This document shows positions 27,902-35,759 of a stretch of DNA of 64,000 nucleotides, one piece after another. The DNA comes from Shewanella carassii (GTDB taxonomy: Bacteria; Pseudomonadota; Gammaproteobacteria; Enterobacterales; Shewanellaceae): contig NZ_NGVS01000003.1 of NCBI RefSeq assembly GCF_002777975.1, positions 25,897 to 89,896 on the forward strand. Reading direction: 5' to 3'. A program made the translations under genes and the position numbers. The number at the start of each line of letters is the position of its first letter. Position 1 is the stretch's first letter. Under the pieces are notes generated by a model that was not told the DNA's origin, ran no database searches, and was given only the letters and a program-made list of their open reading frames with translations.

Positions 27902-28705
27902 ATGGCCAACATCTATCATCCGCCTGAACAGCATCCCGGTGACGGTTCGCAGGTGTTCTTCTACTACCAGCAATTTTCACCCGATACGCTGACGCCCATG
28001 CACAGTCATACTTGGGGGCAACTGCAACTGAGCCGCGGCGGTTTGATGGAGCTGGTGGCTCAAGGACGGCGCTTTATGTCGTTGTCGCAGTGCGGTATCT
28101 GGATCCCAGCCGGAGTAAAGCATGAGAGTTACATGCGCCGCTGCGTGCAGTACAGTTCAATGAATGTGCCGCAGGAACTGGCTGCCAGGCTGCCCAAGCA
28201 CATCTGCCTGCTGGAATTGAGCCCGATAGCGGAAGCTATTTTGATGGACTTGAACTCAAGAGGCGTCGAGCTGGCACATACACCTGAGGATCAAAGACTG
28301 CTTAAGGTGCTGTTGGATCAGCTGAGTCAGGCCAGGGAAGTGCAACCCTTTTTACCGGTAACCGACCATCCCATGTTGCAGGCCATCGCTGCCGAGCTGG
28401 AAGCCGAGCCTGAGGGCGGGCGCAGTTTTGCCGCCTGGGCCAATACCTTAGGTACCACAGAACGCACTTTGGCGCGCTTGTGCCAGGCAAGGCTTGGAAT
28501 GAACTATACCGAGTGGCGGCAACGCTATCGTTTCATCCACAGTTTGCAGCTGCTGCGACAAGCGATTTCAGTGAAGGAGGTGGCACTGACGTTGGGTTAC
28601 CACCAGACTTCGCCCTTTATCAGCCTGTTTCGCAAGTACGCAGGTTGTACACCGCAGGCCTACAGGCAACAGCTGGCCCAAGGAAGTGCGCTTGTCTTAC
28701 CTTGA
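27902..28705 (+). CDS. AraC-family regulator with N-terminal cupin
   Basis: The gene encodes 267 residues from ATG 27902 (MANIYHPP); a GTG at 27848 would add 18. The N-terminal cupin has MHSHTWGQL and GIWIPAGVKHES, and the C-terminal AraC-type helix-turn-helix domain spans about residues 165-260. The layout resembles NimR/RipA-type regulators, which usually control a neighbouring transporter. It is divergent from the EamA gene, with about 137 bases between starts. Effector unknown. Confidence 0.87.
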   Translation: MANIYHPPEQHPGDGSQVFFYYQQFSPDTLTPMHSHTWGQLQLSRGGLMELVAQGRRFMSLSQCGIWIPAGVKHESYMRRCVQYSSMNVPQELAARLPKHICLLELSPIAEAILMDLNSRGVELAHTPEDQRLLKVLLDQLSQAREVQPFLPVTDHPMLQAIAAELEAEPEGGRSFAAWANTLGTTERTLARLCQARLGMNYTEWRQRYRFIHSLQLLRQAISVKEVALTLGYHQTSPFISLFRKYAGCTPQAYRQQLAQGSALVLP

Positions 28706-28729
28706 AAAAAGGGGCGCCCTAAGGCGCCC
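28705..28729 (-). terminator. Terminator of the 29-residue lysine-rich gene
   Basis: GGGCGCC (28712-28718) pairs with GGCGCCC (28723-28729); on the minus strand it is followed by TTTTTTC (28710-28704). It therefore ends the minus-strand small gene and lies just past the araC-type stop codon. Confidence 0.75.
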
Positions 28730-28774
28730 AAAAAGGTGGCTCGAAACTAAGTAAGCTATCGGAGTAGTTTGGGA

Positions 28775-28864
28775 TTACTCCTGATCTGCGCGTTTTTCGC
28801 GTTTTTCCCGTCGTTTTTCTTTCAGGGATTTAGTCGGTTTTTTCTTTGCTTTTTCTTTACTCAT
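28775..28864 (-). CDS. Tiny lysine/arginine-rich protein, 29 residues
   Basis: The frame reads MSKEKAKKKPTKSLKEKRRE and ends with nine more residues, KREKRADQE: about half Lys or Arg. The start at 28864 has a strong ribosome binding site (AAGAGGAG, 8 bases upstream), and a terminator follows 45 bases after the stop. With its own leader hairpin upstream, it looks like a complete small transcription unit. It shares KKKP-x2-S-x-KEKR with the gene at 26433-26564. Function unknown. Confidence 0.68.
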   Translation of the reverse strand: MSKEKAKKKPTKSLKEKRREKREKRADQE

Positions 28865-28885
28865 GAGCATATCTCCTCTTGAATA

Positions 28886-28922
28886 CCCTCACATCATGCC
28901 GCCGCTTTGCTCAATGTGAGGG
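28886..28922 (-). other. Hairpin in the leader of the 29-residue gene
   Basis: CCCTCACAT (28886-28894) pairs perfectly with ATGTGAGGG (28914-28922) around a 19-base loop, 22 bases upstream of the small gene's start. A second palindrome, CCCGGCCGGG, lies at about 28938-28947. A role in mRNA stability or control is inferred. Confidence 0.45.
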
Positions 28923-29067
28923 CAAGCTCCTTATCTCCCGGCCGGGAAAGAATCGGCGGTCAATAAGATGTAAGCCATAACCCAAATCAGTTGAACTGGG
29001 TCGTTCACGGCTGAGTTAAATCCTTCAAGGCACTATCTCCTCTTATTTCAGTGTGATAAGCATGCAA

Positions 29068-29463
29068 TTAGGTCGGTAGGCAGGGCCTTGGTTGATTCAG
29101 CGATAAGATCTGAAACAGTACTGGGCCACCTGGGACATCCACTTCAATTAGGTCATTCAAGGTACATCCGAGCAGGGCTTCGCCCAGGTCGGACAATACT
29201 GAATAGCGGCCTGAGTTGGGGTCGTGTTGTTCTGGATATACCAGCTCTACTTCGAGAGGCTCGCCGGTTTTGAGATTTTGCAGGCGTGCTTTGGTACCGG
29301 GATGGACCACACCACCGCCGGGACAGGGCTGTGCCAGCCTGGCGATCACCGATGCCAGGGTCAGCGGTCTCAATGACACATTGAACGAGTTTTGCAGATA
29401 GAGCTGCGATGTTTTGAATGAAAATAGATCTGCCAGTGCAGACAAAGACTTATACACCACCAC
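29068..29463 (-). CDS. Rnk/GreA C-terminal-domain protein
   Basis: The C-terminal 80 residues of this 131-residue protein match the GreA/GreB C-terminal fold as found in Rnk: VHPGTKARLQNLKTGE, ELVYPEQHDPNSGRYSVLS and LGEALLGCTLNDLIEVDVPG. The N-terminal 45 residues do not look like either the Rnk helical hairpin or the GreA coiled coil. The start is a GTG in a run of GTG codons (29463 or 29460) behind GAGG. Rnk-like proteins bind RNA polymerase near the secondary channel. Function here is inferred from the domain only. Confidence 0.7.
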   Translation of the reverse strand: MVVYKSLSALADLFSFKTSQLYLQNSFNVSLRPLTLASVIARLAQPCPGGGVVHPGTKARLQNLKTGEPLEVELVYPEQHDPNSGRYSVLSDLGEALLGCTLNDLIEVDVPGGPVLFQILSLNQPRPCLPT

Positions 29464-29508
29464 AACCTCACAGGCTGAAACGGAAAATGAATAGGAAACT
29501 TTGTTACT

Positions 29509-29536
29509 GCCGGATGCGCGGCCGCACCCGGCTTAC
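29509..29536. repeat. REP-like palindrome
   Basis: GCCGGATGCG (29509-29518) and CGCACCCGGC (29523-29532) form a 10-bp stem with one A-C mismatch and are followed by TTAC. The layout resembles enterobacterial REP elements, which begin GCCGGATG and end CCGGCCTAC. Only one copy was noticed in this window. Confidence 0.5.
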
Positions 29537-29682
29537 ACTGGAAATGTCAGTGAGGTGCTCTTGAGAGGTAAAGTGTGACTGTACATAATGAGCCTCCGCA
29601 ACATCAATGCAAGTACTTAAAAATAAGGGAAAAAATTTAACCAACGTCCACCATAGCCCAAGGAGATCGGAAAAGCAAACCC

Positions 29683-30657
29683 TCAGTGGTCGCAGCAGAT
29701 ATTGGTCGGGCTCATCTGGGCCCAATTCTCCGGTGGAATGACATAGGGGGGCACGTCCAGTACCAAGTTGCCCCAACGTTGGAACAAGGCTTCATAGAAG
29801 TATTCGATAAATGTGCGGCATTTTCTCGGTAGATAGGCGCGTTTGGGATAGATGAGATTGACAGTGACATGTTCCATGGGGAAATCTTGCAATATGGGGA
29901 CTAAGTCGCCGCGTTGCAGTGCGTCATAGGCAATCATCATAGGTAGGCTAGCGATCCCAAGACCATCTATGGCAGCTTCTCTGGCCAGGGTGATATTGTT
30001 GACCTGAAGGCGGCAGTCGGGAATGATCTCTTGCCATTGCTTGCCATCAAAAATCCGCCAGTTGCCATCTATGTAGGGCGATGCCAGACGTATTCCTCTG
30101 TGGTCGAACAATTCTGCCGGAGTGAGCGGTGTACCGAATTTTTGCAGATATTTCGGACTGGCCATTAGCACCTTGTGGGCATTTATCAAACGGAAATTTT
30201 CTAGTCTGGGATCATCGACTCTCTGGACATGGAACATGATATCGATCCCTTCTTCGACCATATCCACCTTGCGGTTGGTCAGCTCGGCTTCTATTTGCAT
30301 TTGCGGATAGTCTTCCAGAAACCTGGCTATCACAGGGCCGAGCACTTGCTGACCAAACTCTATCGGGCAAACGATACGCAAGTTACCGCGGATAGTCTGT
30401 TGGCTGGCGCTGAGTTGATCTTCGGCGCTGCGCAAATCTGTGAGTATTTTATTGACCTTGTTGAAGTAAATGGAACCGGCCTCGGTGAGTTTCAGGCTGC
30501 GGGTGGTGCGCAGCAGCAGTTGCACCCCGGTGTTGTGCTCTAACTCGGCTATCTTGCGGCTAACGGTCGCTTTAGTAATGCCCATCGCCTTGGCTGCGGC
30601 AGTAAAACTCCCTTTATCAACAACTTGAGCAAAAATTTGTACCCGATTGAGATCCAT
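29683..30657 (-). CDS. LysR-family transcriptional regulator
   Basis: With ATG 30657 as start, the protein has 324 residues (MDLNRVQIFAQVVDKGSFTA) and a standard LysR helix-turn-helix at 1-60, followed by a substrate-binding domain. The upstream extension of 62 codons has no family similarity. It ends with an unusual Pro/Cys-containing tail (PPENWAQMSPTNICCDH). The divergent side holds a 20-codon frame and a long non-coding stretch instead of an obvious target gene, so the regulon is unclear. Confidence 0.88.
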   Translation of the reverse strand: MDLNRVQIFAQVVDKGSFTAAAKAMGITKATVSRKIAELEHNTGVQLLLRTTRSLKLTEAGSIYFNKVNKILTDLRSAEDQLSASQQTIRGNLRIVCPIEFGQQVLGPVIARFLEDYPQMQIEAELTNRKVDMVEEGIDIMFHVQRVDDPRLENFRLINAHKVLMASPKYLQKFGTPLTPAELFDHRGIRLASPYIDGNWRIFDGKQWQEIIPDCRLQVNNITLAREAAIDGLGIASLPMMIAYDALQRGDLVPILQDFPMEHVTVNLIYPKRAYLPRKCRTFIEYFYEALFQRWGNLVLDVPPYVIPPENWAQMSPTNICCDH

Positions 30658-30757
30658 TTTATTGTTGCACCTGTGAAACAGTGGGTTGAGTGTATGGCAT
30701 CTAATAAACTTGCTGAGACAGTTGTAAAATACCACCGCAAAAATCAGGAGTCTAATA

Positions 30758-30820
30758 ATGCCCATGTTCAAGGTTGCCGACGTTATTTTCGGCTTTCTTC
30801 GAATGTGGTTACAGCTATAG
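30758..30820 (+). CDS. Possible 20-residue hydrophobic peptide
   Basis: The frame reads MPMFKVADVIFGFLRMWLQL and stops at TAG. AGGAG lies 7 bases before the ATG. The peptide is hydrophobic with spaced Lys and Arg, like a small membrane peptide. It is divergent from the LysR gene by about 100 bases. It could be a chance frame; the ribosome binding site is the main argument for it. Confidence 0.3.
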   Translation: MPMFKVADVIFGFLRMWLQL

Positions 30821-30954
30821 GTTGTCAGACTTATTGAAGGCACAGAGCGTGCTTATATTAAAACTGATATTGCTTTTGCTCGACTCTTGGTGCCGGATGG
30901 GTTAACTGGGTGGAAAACTGAATAGTTTCCGATCCTCCCATCTATGACCCGGTT

Positions 30955-31028
30955 AGCCGATACAGGTTTATCTCGATGCGTTTCCCGACCATACCTTTAC
31001 AGGTGTTATCGAGCGCTTGCTATCGGCT
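30955..31028. ncRNA. Candidate structured RNA, nested inverted repeats
   Basis: AGCCGATA (30955-30962) pairs with TATCGGCT (31021-31028); inside it CTCGAT (30972-30977) pairs with ATCGAG (31008-31013), and inside that ACCT pairs with AGGT (about 30993-31004). No family was recognised and the strand is undetermined. Confidence 0.3.
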
Positions 31029-31319
31029 TCCGGCACCAAACCTATCCTGCCTGCTGCAGGTTAATTCGCTTTTTCTCACCCATTGGTTCTCGGCTGCGTC
31101 GAGAGATGGTTTTGCGTAACAACCAAAGCCGGTTACTTTAACGGCCGGGACGGGCGTTCACTGTTTTATCGACCAGTTCGTGGGGTTGGTCAATGATTGG
31201 AGCGTGCGTCTATTGAGCATACATATTCACCCCTCTCATCGTACTCATTGCTGAGATATTTTGCGCCTGATTTCAGCCTGGTGTAGGCTGAGTGGCCGAT
31301 AAATAACAGAGTACTATCC

Positions 31320-31787
31320 GTGCAGTGGCAATTATTACCCTTTGCTGAGTTAACCCTGGACACCCTCTATGAATTGATGAAACTGAGGGTGGACATCTTT
31401 GTGGTAGAGCAAAATTGTCCCTACCCCGAATTGGATGAAAAAGACAGAGCGGTGGGGGCCATGCACCTGCTTGGCCGCAGCAACTCCGGAGAGTTGTTGG
31501 CCTATGCCAGGCTGCTGCCAGCCGGGGTCAGTTATTCCCAAGTCAGTATCGGCCGGGTGGCCGTTGCCGCTAAAGCCCGAGGGGGTGGCCGTGCCAGACA
31601 GCTGATGCAGGAAGCGATTGGCGGCTGCCATAAGCTGTGGCCCGCTGAAGATATCAAGATTGGTGCGCAGGAGTATCTGCGGGCGTTTTATCAGAGTTTG
31701 GGGTTTGAAGCGGTTTCAGAGGTCTATCTGGAAGATGGCATTCCCCATCTGGATATGTTGTTGCACTCTCAAAAGAAGGACACTTGA
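31320..31787 (+). CDS. elaA: GNAT-family acetyltransferase ElaA
   Basis: This 155-residue protein starts with GTG and resembles ElaA of E. coli (153 residues). The blocks LRVDIFVVEQNCPYPELDEKD and IGRVAVAAKARGGGRARQLM (the acetyl-CoA loop) and the end FYQSLGFEAVSEVYLEDGIP fit the family. The acceptor substrate of ElaA is not established. It is followed without a gap by a small monooxygenase-fold gene, so the two form an operon. Confidence 0.85.
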   Translation: MQWQLLPFAELTLDTLYELMKLRVDIFVVEQNCPYPELDEKDRAVGAMHLLGRSNSGELLAYARLLPAGVSYSQVSIGRVAVAAKARGGGRARQLMQEAIGGCHKLWPAEDIKIGAQEYLRAFYQSLGFEAVSEVYLEDGIPHLDMLLHSQKKDT

Positions 31788-32105
31788 ATGTCGTTATATC
31801 GTATAAACCAGCGTCAAATCGTTTGTGTGGCCAGCTTTCTGGCCAAGCCGGGTAAGGAGCAGGCCTTGATTGAGGCTCTGGGAGCGCTGATCCCGGACAC
31901 CCGCAAGGAGGATGGCTGCATTCGCTACGAATTGAACCAGAGCCGCGACGAGCCCCGCCGGATCACTTTCGTTGAGAAGTTTGTCGACATCGAATCTTTC
32001 GACCAGCACTGCGCCAAAGACGCTATCCAGCACTATTTCCATCAGCAGATGCCTGAGCTGGTAGAGTCCCATCACGTAGAGACTTATCAGGAAATCATCG
32101 TCTGA
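31788..32105 (+). CDS. ABM-domain (YgiN-like) putative quinol monooxygenase
   Basis: A 105-residue single-domain protein of the antibiotic biosynthesis monooxygenase fold, with the motif CIRYELNQSRDEP and the FVEKFVDIESFDQHCAKD block. YgiN of E. coli acts on menadiol. The ATG directly follows the elaA stop codon. A terminator follows 35 bases later. Confidence 0.83.
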   Translation: MSLYRINQRQIVCVASFLAKPGKEQALIEALGALIPDTRKEDGCIRYELNQSRDEPRRITFVEKFVDIESFDQHCAKDAIQHYFHQQMPELVESHHVETYQEIIV

Positions 32106-32139
32106 TATTTCTGGTATGAGTTGAAAACAGCTGCAACTA

Positions 32140-32165
32140 AAAATGCCCCGTTAGGGGCATTTTTC
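32140..32165. terminator. Bidirectional terminator
   Basis: AAAATGCCCC (32140-32149) pairs with GGGGCATTTT (32154-32163), with T-runs on both strands. It lies between the monooxygenase gene and a converging hypothetical gene whose stop codon touches it. Confidence 0.85.
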
Positions 32166-32415
32166 AGGCTCGGAGGCGAATATCCGGCTGCAGATCCAAC
32201 TCACCTGCCGAGGAGATAGTCGCCAGCAGGGTATGCTGGGCTATGATGGCCAAAGGGCCGCTGAGCAGGTTACGTACAAACAGTAAGCGGTATCCATATC
32301 CCTGAATGCGATAGAAGGCGAGTTGTTGCTCGGCAGTCATGGCATGCCAATGAATGCTGTTGCCAACCTGGTCGGCATCCGGCTTTCGTCTGTCAGGTAC
32401 TTGTGTGGCGATCAT
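32164..32415 (-). CDS. Hypothetical protein, 83 residues
   Basis: I choose ATG 32415 (MIATQVPDRRKPDADQVGNS) over the longer frame from 32532, whose extra residues look random. The product is short and soluble-looking, with HWHAMTAEQQLAFYRIQGYG in the middle. I do not recognise a characterised family; it may be a conserved Shewanella protein. Its stop codon overlaps the terminator region. Confidence 0.5.
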   Translation of the reverse strand: MIATQVPDRRKPDADQVGNSIHWHAMTAEQQLAFYRIQGYGYRLLFVRNLLSGPLAIIAQHTLLATISSAGELDLQPDIRLRA

Positions 32416-32620
32416 AGTGACTCTTACCCCGGGAAACCATCGCTGACTAAAAGGAGCTGCAGCTGTTACGTATTTGGCTAATATAACAGGCTTGCGCGGG
32501 GTAAAATATGATTTTGTGCAAAAAACGTGCAAATTAGCGCTTTGGGATTAGCATCAGGGCTTAAGCCTGCCGCCTCCGACAACCGGGGCAAAATCGATTG
32601 AGTCATAAACAAGGAGCAGC

Positions 32621-33499
32621 ATGTTGTCATATATTGAACCTGTGTTTCGGCCGCCATCGGAGTGGAAATCTCTCATACTGCAGGTGACCAATGGTTGCAG
32701 CTGGAATCGCTGTGCCTTTTGCGACATGTATACCCAGGAGCAGAAGCGTTTCAGGGCGTTCAAGTTGGAAAAGGTGGAAGCAGACCTGCGCCGGGTTGCG
32801 GCCTCCGGCGCCCAGGTGAGCCGGGTGTTTCTGGCCGATGGTGATGCCATGACGTTGCCGTTTTCCAGGCTGGAACAGATTTGTGAGCTGATCCATCACT
32901 ACTTGCCCAATGTCAGTCGTATCAGCAGCTATTGTTTACCGCGTAACCTAGGCAACAAGAGTGGGGAGCAGCTACTGCGGCTGCGGCAACTCAAGTTGTC
33001 CTTACTGTATGTCGGTTGTGAGAGTGGCGATGATCAGGTGCTGAATCGTATCGGCAAGGGTGAGAGTTACGCCTCCTCGCTGGCGGCGCTGGAGAAAATT
33101 CGTGCCGCCGGAATAAAGTCATCTGTGATGATACTCAATGGTCTGGGTGGCGTGGCTTTATCGAGGCAACACGCACTTAATTCGGCGCGGCTGATGAATG
33201 CGGCGCAGCCGGATTATCTCAGTACCCTGGTGGTGACTCTGCCACTTGGCAAGGAAAGAATGGATAGTGCGTTTGATGGCGACTTTCAAATGCCGGACCA
33301 AAGACAACTGTTGCAGGAGATGCGTTATTTGCTGCAGGCGCTGGAGTTAGAGCAGACCATTTTCCGCTCGGATCATGCTTCCAATTATTTGGTGTTGAAA
33401 GGCATACTTGGCCGGGACAAGGCCAGATTGTTGGCGACGGTTGAGGAGGCGCTCGCAGGACGCTTCGTCCTGCGAGCCGAGTGGCAAAGAGGTTTGTGA
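32621..33499 (+). CDS. Radical SAM protein
   Basis: This 292-residue protein has the [4Fe-4S] motif CSWNRCAFC (CxxxCxxC) near residues 26-34, followed by the typical GDAM and YVGCESGDDQVLNRI blocks of an Elp3/MiaB-like TIM barrel. No B12-binding or TRAM domain is present, and no extra C-terminal Cys cluster is seen, so the reaction is unknown. AAGGAG lies 4 bases before the ATG. Its stop codon directly abuts the stop codon of mscS on the other strand. Confidence 0.85.
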   Translation: MLSYIEPVFRPPSEWKSLILQVTNGCSWNRCAFCDMYTQEQKRFRAFKLEKVEADLRRVAASGAQVSRVFLADGDAMTLPFSRLEQICELIHHYLPNVSRISSYCLPRNLGNKSGEQLLRLRQLKLSLLYVGCESGDDQVLNRIGKGESYASSLAALEKIRAAGIKSSVMILNGLGGVALSRQHALNSARLMNAAQPDYLSTLVVTLPLGKERMDSAFDGDFQMPDQRQLLQEMRYLLQALELEQTIFRSDHASNYLVLKGILGRDKARLLATVEEALAGRFVLRAEWQRGL

Positions 33500-34345
33500 T
33501 CAGTCCTCTTGCCGCTCAGTGATCCTTATGTCCCGTGCCGGACAGGGGATCTGGATCCCTGCTTGTTGCAACCCTTGCCAGATTTGCAGATTTATTTGGT
33601 ACTTATCCTGGAAATAGCTGGCAGTGGGGACCCAATAGCGCACACCTATATCTATGCCTGTACTGTTGAAGCCATTGATACCCACCTGTGATGGGGAGTT
33701 GGCATCGACACTGGGATGGCTGCCGAGCACCGCCTGGGCTATGGCTATCGCATGCTGGGGATCGGCCTTGTAGTCGATATTGAAGTGGGTTTCTACCAAT
33801 TTGTTGGCAAAGGAGTTGTGCAGTATCTCGCCGATAATGTGTTTGTTGGGAATGCTGATCTGCTCGCCCTCCTCGTTGGTGAGTATGGTCAGCCCCAAAT
33901 GAATATCTTTGACCAAACCCGTGACGCCTTTGACCGTGATGGTGTTGCCCACGATAAAGGGGCGGGTGACGATAATGGTCACCCCGGCGGCATAGTTGGA
34001 CAGCATGCCCTGAATCGCCAACCCGGCACCCAGTGACGCGGCGCCTATGGCTGCCACCATGGGAGTGACGCTGATCCCCAGTTTGCCCAAGGCAACGATG
34101 GCGATCATTATGACAATCAGTATCCGTACCAGATGGGTGACAAAGGTCGCTAGGGTGACATCGACATTGTGTTTTTCCAACTGACGGCCGACCGTGTTGG
34201 CTACCTTGGCGGCCAGCCACAACCCCAGCAGAAAGATGATCAGCGCTCCCAGGAGTTGGAAGCTGTATTTCACCAAAAATTCGGTTATCAGATCATAGAC
34301 ATTTTGCAGCTGTGCCAATTCCTGTTCCAACCCGGTATTCTTCAT
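33500..34345 (-). CDS. mscS: Small-conductance mechanosensitive channel MscS
   Basis: The protein has 281 residues (E. coli MscS has 286), with three N-terminal membrane helices and the pore-helix region SLGAGLAIQGMLSNYAAGVTI, followed by the beta domain FIVGNTITVKGVTGLVKDI. It opens under membrane tension on osmotic downshock. AGGAG lies 7-8 bases before the ATG. It is divergent from the next gene. Confidence 0.95.
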   Translation of the reverse strand: MKNTGLEQELAQLQNVYDLITEFLVKYSFQLLGALIIFLLGLWLAAKVANTVGRQLEKHNVDVTLATFVTHLVRILIVIMIAIVALGKLGISVTPMVAAIGAASLGAGLAIQGMLSNYAAGVTIIVTRPFIVGNTITVKGVTGLVKDIHLGLTILTNEEGEQISIPNKHIIGEILHNSFANKLVETHFNIDYKADPQHAIAIAQAVLGSHPSVDANSPSQVGINGFNSTGIDIGVRYWVPTASYFQDKYQINLQIWQGLQQAGIQIPCPARDIRITERQED

Positions 34346-34468
34346 TGCTTGGCTCCTTTCCTGAAATGCCGCAAGATATGGAAACGATATTCCTGAGTCA
34401 TGTCACTCACTTGTATATAACAACAAGGTATTCTGCCTCTTTGCCGTGGCAAATTAAAAGGAAACTAT

Positions 34469-34960
34469 ATGAAGTCTTTTGCAATACTGCTCTCTGCGTG
34501 TTTGACCCTGTTTGTCAGCCCTATGATCCAGGCTTCCGAATATGCCGTGGGAGATAAGCTGGAACCCATTTCGCTGCAGGATCAGCACGATGCCGCCAGA
34601 GTGATGGACAGCTCGGCCAAGTATCTGTTGTTTGGCCGTAGCATGAAAGGCGGGGAGATCATCAAAACCGCACTCGAAGGCCGTGATAATCAGGCGTTGC
34701 AACAGGCGGGTATCTTTTACCTGGCCGATATCAGCGGTATGCCATCCTTGATCGCTAAATTTGTTGCCATCCCACAAATGCAGGATCTGACTTTCAGTAT
34801 TGCTCTGGACAAAGAGGGTGAGATCAGCAAATTACTGCCCGCTGCCAAGGATGCCGCCAGCCTGATCTCTCTGGACCAGTTGACCATCACCAAGCTGCAA
34901 TACTTTGATGACGCCGAAGCCCTGAAGCTGGCTCTCAAAGACGCCGGTCTGCAAGACTGA
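34469..34960 (+). CDS. Exported hypothetical protein
   Basis: This 163-residue protein has a clear signal peptide (MKSFAILLSACLTLFVSPMIQA, cleavage after about 22). The mature part starts EYAVGDKLEPISLQDQHD, loosely like the start of YtfJ-type thioredoxin-fold proteins, but it has no redox Cys pair. It is probably periplasmic. I do not recognise a function. Confidence 0.7.
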   Translation: MKSFAILLSACLTLFVSPMIQASEYAVGDKLEPISLQDQHDAARVMDSSAKYLLFGRSMKGGEIIKTALEGRDNQALQQAGIFYLADISGMPSLIAKFVAIPQMQDLTFSIALDKEGEISKLLPAAKDAASLISLDQLTITKLQYFDDAEALKLALKDAGLQD

Positions 34961-34979
34961 GTCCTTGGCAGCTCAAGCT

Positions 34980-35759
34980 TCAGCCGAGCTGCAGACTCAA
35001 CATACTGATAGCCCCCATCTCCAGGCTGTTGTTGAACAGCAGCCTGCGCTCTCCCGGGAAGGCGCTTCCCAACAAATAAAACAGGGGCTGCAGATGCTCA
35101 TCTGTTGGATGACACAGCTCGGCCGTGTCGGCATCGACCAAGGTTTTGTAGTCCAGCAGCGCTGAGTATTCTTCTGTCATTAAGCTCTCGGTAACCGCCT
35201 GATTAAACCGGGAGGCCCAAGGCCATGGTGGGTTACCAGGTGCCAGGGCTCGCAGATTGTGGACCACATTGCCTGAACCCATGAGCAGTACGCCTTGCTC
35301 GCGCCAGCGCCTTAACTCGCGTCCCACCTGGAACTGCTGTTGCGGGCTGAGGTTTTGATCCAGACTCAATTGAAATACCGGAATATCGGCCTCGGGGTAG
35401 AGGTGAACCAAGGCCGACCAACTGCCATGATCCAACCCTTGCGAGTCGATACGAGTGACAGGAATGCTCAGACTGGCAGCAATCTGCTCCGCCAACTCCG
35501 GCGCGCCGATGGCCGGGTACTGCATGGCAAAGAGCTCGGCGGGAAAACCGCCGAAATCATGTATGGTTTGCGGCCGACTAGCGGTGGAAATAGCTGTGCC
35601 CCGTGTCAGCCAATGGGCCGAAAGTAGCATTATCGCTCTGGGCCTGGGAAGTGTTTGTCCTAGCGCTTGCCACTGCTTTGTGATGGTGTTGTTTTGCAAG
35701 GCGTTCATCGGGCTGCCATGGCCCAGAAACAGCGCCGGCATTATCTGTGTTGCGGACAT
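34980..35759 (-). CDS. ygiD: LigB-type extradiol dioxygenase YgiD
   Basis: The 259-residue protein matches E. coli YgiD, a DOPA 4,5-extradiol dioxygenase of the LigB superfamily. The metal-binding histidines are in FLGHGSPMNAL, LLSAHW and LDHGSWSAL. GGAG lies 5 bases before the ATG. Activity on catechols other than DOPA is possible. Confidence 0.9.
   Translation of the reverse strand: MSATQIMPALFLGHGSPMNALQNNTITKQWQALGQTLPRPRAIMLLSAHWLTRGTAISTASRPQTIHDFGGFPAELFAMQYPAIGAPELAEQIAASLSIPVTRIDSQGLDHGSWSALVHLYPEADIPVFQLSLDQNLSPQQQFQVGRELRRWREQGVLLMGSGNVVHNLRALAPGNPPWPWASRFNQAVTESLMTEEYSALLDYKTLVDADTAELCHPTDEHLQPLFYLLGSAFPGERRLLFNNSLEMGAISMLSLQLG

Larger units (their letters stand above)
30658..31319. 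other. 662-base region without a conventional gene
   Basis: Between the LysR gene and elaA no reading frame looks like a known protein. It holds a 20-codon frame with a good ribosome binding site (30758-30820), a nested inverted-repeat block (30955-31028), a CCTGC/GCAGG hairpin near 31046-31060 followed by a T-rich stretch, and further small hairpins (TCTCG/CGAGA and TGGTT/AACCA) to about 31130. The density of pairing suggests a structured RNA or a decayed element. Confidence 0.5.

Noticed and set aside
30944..31141. 65-codon frame in the intergenic region before elaA
   Set aside because: Arg/Cys-rich translation without ribosome binding site; the inverted repeats explain the region better.
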